Assembly: GCF_013349995.1 (NCBI RefSeq)
Contig: NZ_JABVXF010000012.1
Coordinates: 1 to 64,000, forward strand
Origin: Pseudoalteromonas sp. 0303
GTDB taxonomy: Bacteria; Pseudomonadota; Gammaproteobacteria; Enterobacterales; Alteromonadaceae
Length of the DNA stretch: 64,000 nucleotides
Direction: 5' to 3'
This document shows, piece after piece, positions 56,488 through 64,000 of the stretch. How positions within the stretch are numbered: position 1 is the stretch's first letter; each line of letters begins with the position of its first letter. A model generated the notes under the pieces. It was given only the letters and a program-made list of their open reading frames with translations. It ran no database searches and was not told the DNA's origin. Position numbers and translations under genes: made by a program.

Positions 56488-56515
56488 AAATTCTGTAAAT
56501 TAAGTAGGTAACGCG

Positions 56516-57121
56516 ATGTTAGCAAACGCTCTGTTATCACTAGTCGAACGAATCATTAATCAACTGCTGCAGTTAGACCCCCAGTTACAGGGCAAGCTTG
56601 CAGCAATTGCTGATAAACAGCTGTTGATTGAGATACGTGATTGGCAACAGTCAATTTTGTGTGTTTACAGCGACGAGCAAATTCACTTATACAGTACGCA
56701 AGAGCGTAGTTTTGATTGCATGATCAGCGCCGATATCGACACCTTGTTGGCGCTTAAAGATCCATCAATGCTCACGCAACTCATTCGCCAAGATAAGCTC
56801 GACTTACAAGGCGACTTAAATCTTGCACAAGGTTTTAGCAATGCGTTTGCTGAGCTTGATATTGATTGGCCAGAACATTTTTCTCGGTACATTGGCGATG
56901 CCCCAGCGCAACAGTTGTGGCTCTCTATTCAAGCTTTAAAACGTCGTGGCTCACAAACGAAAAGCAAGTTAGAAAACACCTTAACAACGCTTTGCCAAGA
57001 TGAGTTAGCAGTGACTATACACCCTCTTGAGCTTGCTGAATTTAAACAGCAAAACCGCCAATTAAAAAGCCAAGTATCTCAATTAGAGATGCGAATTAAC
57101 GCGCTGTTACAGTCTCGCTAA
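56516..57121 (+). CDS. ubiJ: UbiJ ubiquinone biosynthesis accessory factor
   Basis: A 201-residue protein between ubiE and ubiB, with an N-terminal SCP2-like lipid-binding domain (about 10-110; DCMISADIDTLLALKDPSML, DLQGDLNLAQGF) and a C-terminal coiled-coil (about 170-200). UbiJ supports the Ubi metabolon in aerobic ubiquinone synthesis. The ribosome site is modest and the spacing to ubiE is 28 bases. Confidence 0.94.
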   Translation: MLANALLSLVERIINQLLQLDPQLQGKLAAIADKQLLIEIRDWQQSILCVYSDEQIHLYSTQERSFDCMISADIDTLLALKDPSMLTQLIRQDKLDLQGDLNLAQGFSNAFAELDIDWPEHFSRYIGDAPAQQLWLSIQALKRRGSQTKSKLENTLTTLCQDELAVTIHPLELAEFKQQNRQLKSQVSQLEMRINALLQSR

Positions 57122-57138
57122 TGCGCTAAGGAACTTGT

Positions 57139-58740
57139 GTGTCGTCTGCTCGTCTTTATTACATCACTAAAACCCTACTGAGCTATGGCTTAGACGAATT
57201 AATTCCACGTAAACGAGTGCCTTGGTTTGCCAAACTCGCCCGTGGCAGCTTATTTTGGTTACGTAACCAACATAAAGATAAACCTGCAGGTATGCGCTTA
57301 CGACTTGCTCTGCAAGAGCTTGGCCCTGTATGGATCAAGTTTGGCCAAATGCTTTCAACACGCCGTGATTTACTCCCTCATGATGTCGCATTAGAGCTTG
57401 CACTACTACAAGATCAGGTTGAACCTTTTGAAGGTGAACTTGCCCAGCAGCTTATTGAAAAGGCGCTGGGTATTAATGATATTAGTGAATTGTTTAGTGA
57501 TTTTTCGCAAACACCTTTAGCATCAGCCTCGATTGCACAAGTTCACACGGCAACCTTAATTGATGAGCATGGCGCACCACAAGATGTAGTGATTAAGGTC
57601 ATTCGCCCTAACATTAAAGAGCAAATTGATGCCGACTTAATGCTAATGCAAAAAGTCGCACGCTTAGTGGCTAAGTTATTAAAAGAAGCCAAGCGTTTAC
57701 GCCCTATTGAGGTAGTAAACGAGTACAAAAAAACCTTGCTCGATGAGCTCGACTTAATGCGTGAAGGGGCGAATGCGATTCAGCTACGCCGTAACTTTGA
57801 AGACTCAGATTCACTCTACATTCCTTTTGTTTACAGTGACTACAGCCGCAGTAACGTATTAGTAATGGAGCGCATTTACGGTATTCCAGTATCTGATACC
57901 GAAGCATTGCTGGCACAAAATACCAATATGCAGCTACTAGCTGAGCGTGGTGTCGAAGTGTTTTTCACACAAGTATTTCGTGATAGTTTCTTCCACGCTG
58001 ATATGCACCCAGGTAATATTTTCGTTTCTCGCGAAAACCCTCATAACCCAAAATATATTGGTATTGATTGCGGTATTGTAGGCACCCTTAATCGTGAAGA
58101 TAAGCGCTATTTAGCAGAAAACTTTATTGCCTTTTTCAATCGTGATTACCGCCAAGTAGCGCAGCTACACGTTGATTCTGGCTGGGTACCCGCCGATACC
58201 AGCATTGAAGAGTTTGAATTTGCCATTCGTACTGTGTGTGAGCCAATTTTCAATAAACCACTGGCCGAAATCTCGTTTGGCCATGTGTTAGTCAACCTGT
58301 TTAATACGGCTCGTCGCTTTAATATGCAAGTTCAACCGCAATTAGTGTTACTGCAAAAGACGCTGTTGTATGTTGAAGGCCTTGGCAGACAACTGTATCC
58401 GCAGCTTGATTTATGGAAAACCGCTAAACCTTTTCTAGAAGATTGGGTCAAAGAACAAGTTGGTCCGCTTGCAGTAATGAAAAAAATGTATGCGAACTTG
58501 CCATTTTGGGCAGAAAAAATGCCTGAATTACCTGATTTAATTTATCAAAACTTAAAGCGTCAACAACAACCTGTACAATTGCCAGCGCCGCAATCTGCTA
58601 AACCTTTGTTACTCAGCATCTTTGCTGGCAGCTGCTTGATTGTTTCAGGCTTATGTTATTTGCAGCATGACTTAGTTGCCAGTGCAATTACCGCAGGCTT
58701 TGCTATAGCAGGCTTTATTGCAGCGTGGCGTAGTGCATAA
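57139..58740 (+). CDS. ubiB: UbiB atypical kinase-like ATPase
   Basis: Membrane-associated UbiB/ADCK-family protein needed for ubiquinone synthesis, perhaps by extracting lipid intermediates. The 533 residues carry the KxGQ motif in [17 protein letters not shown], the Ala-rich loop [13 protein letters not shown], catalytic [11 protein letters not shown] and IDCGIVG, and two C-terminal transmembrane segments (about 490-531). The start is GTG with AAGGA upstream. Followed closely by tatABC, as in E. coli. Confidence 0.96.
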   Translation: MSSARLYYITKTLLSYGLDELIPRKRVPWFAKLARGSLFWLRNQHKDKPAGMRLRLALQELGPVWIKFGQMLSTRRDLLPHDVALELALLQDQVEPFEGELAQQLIEKALGINDISELFSDFSQTPLASASIAQVHTATLIDEHGAPQDVVIKVIRPNIKEQIDADLMLMQKVARLVAKLLKEAKRLRPIEVVNEYKKTLLDELDLMREGANAIQLRRNFEDSDSLYIPFVYSDYSRSNVLVMERIYGIPVSDTEALLAQNTNMQLLAERGVEVFFTQVFRDSFFHADMHPGNIFVSRENPHNPKYIGIDCGIVGTLNREDKRYLAENFIAFFNRDYRQVAQLHVDSGWVPADTSIEEFEFAIRTVCEPIFNKPLAEISFGHVLVNLFNTARRFNMQVQPQLVLLQKTLLYVEGLGRQLYPQLDLWKTAKPFLEDWVKEQVGPLAVMKKMYANLPFWAEKMPELPDLIYQNLKRQQQPVQLPAPQSAKPLLLSIFAGSCLIVSGLCYLQHDLVASAITAGFAIAGFIAAWRSA

Positions 58741-58816
58741 ACTAAGTGCTATTTATGTTTTGGTGAGTATAATCGAGACAAGTCTATTCGATAAATTTGA
58801 AAAAACGGAGTAACCC

Positions 58817-59056
58817 ATGGGTTTTGGTGGTATCAGTATTTGGCAATTAATCATTATTTTGGCAATCATCGTATTGTTATTTGGCACAAAAAAACTTCGT
58901 GGCATCGGCGGTGATTTAGGTAGCGCAGTAAAAGGCTTTAAAAAAGCCGTATCTGATGATGACCAAGCTAGCGCTAAAAGCGAGCAAATAGAACAAGCTT
59001 CTAACACGCAAAACAAAGAAACCGTAGAGAAAAGCAAAGACGACCATAAGGCTTAA
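58817..59056 (+). CDS. tatA: Twin-arginine translocase subunit TatA
   Basis: Pore-forming Tat subunit of 79 residues: short N-terminal stretch [11 protein letters not shown], one membrane helix (about 9-24), the [20 protein letters not shown] hinge and amphipathic helix, then a polar tail rich in Lys, Gln and Glu. Ribosome site CGGAG. First of tatABC, six bases before tatB. Confidence 0.97.
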   Translation: MGFGGISIWQLIIILAIIVLLFGTKKLRGIGGDLGSAVKGFKKAVSDDDQASAKSEQIEQASNTQNKETVEKSKDDHKA

Positions 59057-59061
59057 TCAAC

Positions 59062-59394
59062 ATGGGGATGTGGGAACTTGTTGTCGTACTGATCGTGGGT
59101 CTAATTGTATTAGGCCCAGAGCGCTTGCCTGTGGCAATTCGCACGGTTAGCCGCTGGGTAAAAACCTTAAAGTCAGTCGCCAACTCAGTGAAAGCAGAAG
59201 TGAACGAAGAACTCCGTATCCATGAGCTTCACGAAAACTTAAAAAAAGCAGAGCAACAAAACTTGCAAGAACTATCTCCAGATCTGCAAGACTCTGTAAA
59301 CGAACTTCAAAAGGCTGCTCAGTCAGTCACCCACAGTTACAAAAAAGACACGCCTGAAAAAGCAGAAAGTAACAATAATGACGAAAAAAAGTGA
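59062..59394 (+). CDS. tatB: Twin-arginine translocase subunit TatB
   Basis: A 110-residue TatB: N-terminal helix MGMWELVVVLIVGLIVLGPE with the conserved Gly-Pro-Glu, then a long amphipathic helix RLPVAIRTVSRWVKTLKSV and an acidic/basic tail. It forms the substrate receptor with TatC. The gene lies between tatA and tatC as usual. Confidence 0.97.
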   Translation: MGMWELVVVLIVGLIVLGPERLPVAIRTVSRWVKTLKSVANSVKAEVNEELRIHELHENLKKAEQQNLQELSPDLQDSVNELQKAAQSVTHSYKKDTPEKAESNNNDEKK

Positions 59395-59444
59395 ATTTAA
59401 TCTCTGCTTTTGTGGTCAATAACAATGATGATGAATAGTAAACT

Positions 59445-60185
59445 ATGACCGAGCAAGCTCACACAGGCTTTGTTGGCCACTTAATTGAGTTACGAAATCG
59501 ACTCATGAAAGCTTTGTTAAGCATTTTGCTAATATTTATCGCCTTGGTGTACTTTGCCAACGATATATATAGCTTTGTTGCAGCACCACTTATTGCAAAC
59601 TTGCCTAGCACTGCCACCATGATCGCAACGGATGTAACGGCACCTTTTTTTGCACCGTTTAAACTCACCTTATTTGTGGCGTTATTTGCTGCTATTCCTA
59701 TGATACTGCACCAAGTTTGGAGCTTTATAGCACCTGGCTTGTATCAACATGAAAAGCGTATGCTAATGCCAATTTTGGCCTCTAGCATTTTGCTATTTTA
59801 TAGTGGTATCGCATTTTGCTACTTTGTGGTGTTACCTATTATTTTAGGGTTTTTCACTAACACTGGCCCTGATATGATGACATTAGCGCCTGATATTAGT
59901 AGCTACTTAAGTTTTGCTTTAAAACTATTTTTTGCTTTTGGTATTGCCTTTGAAATACCAGTTGCCATCATGCTGTTATGCTGGAGTGGCGCAACAACAA
60001 CAAAAAGTTTAAAAGAAAAACGACCTTATATCGTGGTAGGTGTATTTGTGGTTGCCATGTTCTTAACACCTCCTGATGTACTGTCACAAACATTACTAGC
60101 ATTACCCATGCTGTTATTATTTGAATTAGGTTTAATTTTGGCTGCATTTTATACCGCCAAACCTCAACAGGAATCAGAGGAATAA
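59445..60185 (+). CDS. tatC: Twin-arginine translocase subunit TatC
   Basis: Six-helix membrane protein that recognises Tat signals. The 246 residues include FVGHLIELRNRLMKAL at the N-terminus, FMAPFK-like APFFAPFKLTLFVALFAA, HQVWSFIAPGLYQHEKR and FGIAFEIPVAIMLL. It starts 50 bases after tatB and ends next to a periplasmic protein gene. Typical length and motifs. Confidence 0.97.
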   Translation: MTEQAHTGFVGHLIELRNRLMKALLSILLIFIALVYFANDIYSFVAAPLIANLPSTATMIATDVTAPFFAPFKLTLFVALFAAIPMILHQVWSFIAPGLYQHEKRMLMPILASSILLFYSGIAFCYFVVLPIILGFFTNTGPDMMTLAPDISSYLSFALKLFFAFGIAFEIPVAIMLLCWSGATTTKSLKEKRPYIVVGVFVVAMFLTPPDVLSQTLLALPMLLLFELGLILAAFYTAKPQQESEE

Positions 60186-60725
60186 ATGAAAAAACAACTC
60201 ATTCCATTAGTTGCACTGTTAACGATTACTGGCACTGCACAAGCAAACGAAGTTAACTTACAAGCACTACAAGCGTGTACTTTTGTTGAAAATGATTTTA
60301 ACCGCTTACTTTGTTACGACAACGTGATGGCAGGTAAATCACTATCAAAACCTGCGACAAAAAAACAAATTGAACAACCTGTTGCAAGCTCAGCTGCAGC
60401 TGCTTCCCCAGCACCTGTTGCCGCAGCAGGAGCAACAAATGAACAAATCGTAAGAACAAAAAATGAAGACTTTGGTTTAGAGCATAAAGAAGTTGCTAAA
60501 GTAAACGATGACCAAATTAGCGCTAGTGTAAAAAGCGTGAAAAAAGCCCCTTATGGTGAACTCATCATCGAACTTGATAATGGTCAACAATGGCGTCAAG
60601 TTGGCTCTGATAGCTTACGTCTAAAAAAACAAGATGTTGTGGTTATTGAACGTGGCGTTTTCAATTCTTTCCTTTTAAAAGTTGAAGGCCAAAACCGTTC
60701 GATTCGTGTAAAGCGCACTAACTAA
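60186..60725 (+). CDS. Periplasmic hypothetical protein between tatC and tatD
   Basis: A 179-residue protein with a signal peptide (about 1-20, ending AQANEV), two cysteines near the mature start (QACTFVEN and RLLCYDN), a Pro/Ala linker (about 65-90) and a C-terminal beta domain (about 110-175, ISASVKSVKKAPYGELIIEL then VVVIERGVFNSF). The ATG follows the tatC stop immediately and its stop abuts tatD, so it belongs to the operon. I know no function. Similar signal-plus-beta proteins follow tatC in some relatives. Confidence 0.75.
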   Translation: MKKQLIPLVALLTITGTAQANEVNLQALQACTFVENDFNRLLCYDNVMAGKSLSKPATKKQIEQPVASSAAAASPAPVAAAGATNEQIVRTKNEDFGLEHKEVAKVNDDQISASVKSVKKAPYGELIIELDNGQQWRQVGSDSLRLKKQDVVVIERGVFNSFLLKVEGQNRSIRVKRTN

Positions 60726-61507
60726 TGAGCATTTCGCTGGTTGATGCTGGCGTCAACTTAAGCAATCATCAATTTGATGATATTCATGAAGCTGTGTTAC
60801 AACGTGCCGCTGAGGCAAATGTAACGCAGCTGCTTCTTATCGGCTGCGATCTGCAAAGTAGCCAAGCCTCTCTTAACCTCGCCAAACAATTTAAGCAATT
60901 TTGCACTGCAGGAATTCACCCTCATGATGCAAAAACCGCCGACGAACACCTTGAAGAACACTTAACAACGCTTAGCCAAAACCATGAAGTAGTTGCTATT
61001 GGTGAATGTGGCCTCGATTACAATCGTGACTTTTCTCCTCGGGACGTTCAGCGCAGCGTTTTTAGACGCCAACTGCAGCTAGCTGAGCAGCTGAATATGC
61101 CAGTGTACTTGCATGAGCGAGATGCTAGTGAAGATATGCTCGCAATTTTAAGTGACTTCAAAGTACGAGGCGTATTGCACTGTTTTACAGGGGATGAAAA
61201 AGCGCTACAAAGTTACCTAGCAATGGGGCTTTATATCGGTGTTACGGGTTGGGTCTGCGATGAACGCCGTGGTGAGCAACTACAAGCCTTAGTGCCATCA
61301 ATCCCTTTAGATCGCTTGTTAATCGAGACTGATGCGCCTTTTTTAATGCCAAGAAATATTAGACCAAGACCGAAGTCTCGTCGCAATGAACCTCAGAACC
61401 TTCCTTATGTGTGTCAGCAAATTGCTGATTTAAAAGGCTGTGAATTTACTGAAGTGGCAAAACAAACTACACTAAACTTTCAGCAATTATTTTCCATAAA
61501 GGGTTAA
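60725..61507 (+). CDS. tatD: TatD-family metal-dependent nuclease
   Basis: TIM-barrel metallohydrolase of 260 residues with 3'-5' exonuclease activity in E. coli TatD. It begins SLVDAGVNLSNHQFDDIHEA, the TatD-type start without the HxH of YcfH/YjjV, then TAGIHPHDAKTADEH, IGECGLDYNRDFSP, YLHERDASEDML and ETDAPFLMPRNIRP. Despite its name it is not part of the translocon. It overlaps the upstream gene by one base. Confidence 0.94.
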   Translation: MSISLVDAGVNLSNHQFDDIHEAVLQRAAEANVTQLLLIGCDLQSSQASLNLAKQFKQFCTAGIHPHDAKTADEHLEEHLTTLSQNHEVVAIGECGLDYNRDFSPRDVQRSVFRRQLQLAEQLNMPVYLHERDASEDMLAILSDFKVRGVLHCFTGDEKALQSYLAMGLYIGVTGWVCDERRGEQLQALVPSIPLDRLLIETDAPFLMPRNIRPRPKSRRNEPQNLPYVCQQIADLKGCEFTEVAKQTTLNFQQLFSIKG

Positions 61508-61508
61508 G

Positions 61509-64000
<2,492 letters not shown>

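Overview
The window reads as ordinary core chromosome of a marine gammaproteobacterium in the Alteromonadales, most likely Pseudoalteromonas. This is inferred from gene content and order: a caa3-type cytochrome oxidase cluster with an inverted DUF2909 gene, nnrS-hmp divergent from norR, leuABCD next to fabR/desaturase/sthA, hemE-rsd, fkpA/slyX/yheV/yheS, a full methionine-salvage set, ubiEJB-tatABC-tatD and hemB. Genes are densely packed. I found no prophage, insertion sequence, CRISPR array, toxin-antitoxin pair, defence island, rRNA or tRNA. Layout: 0-3.3 kb is the start of a chemotaxis-type operon (STAS protein, CheY-like receiver, CheA, CheW), leaving through the left edge with a CheW that looks C-terminally truncated. 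3.4-11.6 kb is the leftward cytochrome c oxidase operon (coxB, coxA, cox11, coxC) and its assembly genes (SURF1, a Sco-like small protein, ctaA, ctaB, sco), with one rightward DUF2909 gene whose end runs into coxC. 12-17.7 kb holds lexA with two SOS boxes, a MenI-like thioesterase, small unknowns, a PepSY membrane protein, a VOC protein, a secreted endonuclease I and an S41 protease lipoprotein.

17.7-21.9 kb is a nitric-oxide response unit: nnrS-hmp from a sigma-54-type promoter, facing norR, with two NorR operators between. 21.9-25 kb holds a LysR regulator, an FMN reductase, a TerB-like protein and two secreted unknowns. 25.1-30 kb is leuABCD behind a leucine-rich leader peptide and attenuator. 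30.2-35.7 kb holds fabR facing a delta-9 desaturase with a FabR-type palindrome on its promoter, then sthA, hemE, a candidate small RNA and rsd. 35.8-43.4 kb holds an LD-carboxypeptidase, fkpA, a WD40 lipoprotein, slyX, yheV, yheS, a DUF2390 gene, a repeat-rich spacer and manC.

43.5-50.8 kb is methionine salvage: omega-amidase and methionine aminotransferase leftward; mtnB, mtnC, mtnD and a gamma-glutamylcyclotransferase-like gene rightward; a beta-propeller pseudogene; then mtnA and mtnK diverging. Two intergenic regions carry near-identical MetJ-like box arrays. 50.9-64 kb holds a glutamate-synthase-like membrane flavoprotein, a DUF885 lipoprotein, a degenerate GGDEF protein, ubiE-ubiJ-ubiB, tatABC, a periplasmic unknown, tatD, a 7TMR-DISM diguanylate cyclase and the 5' part of hemB.

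The least explained items are the candidate Hfq-type small RNA before rsd, the Sco-like protein between SURF1 and ctaA, the DUF2909 stop-loss overlap, the CheW truncation and the palindrome upstream of coxB. I did not find a convincing new multi-gene system.
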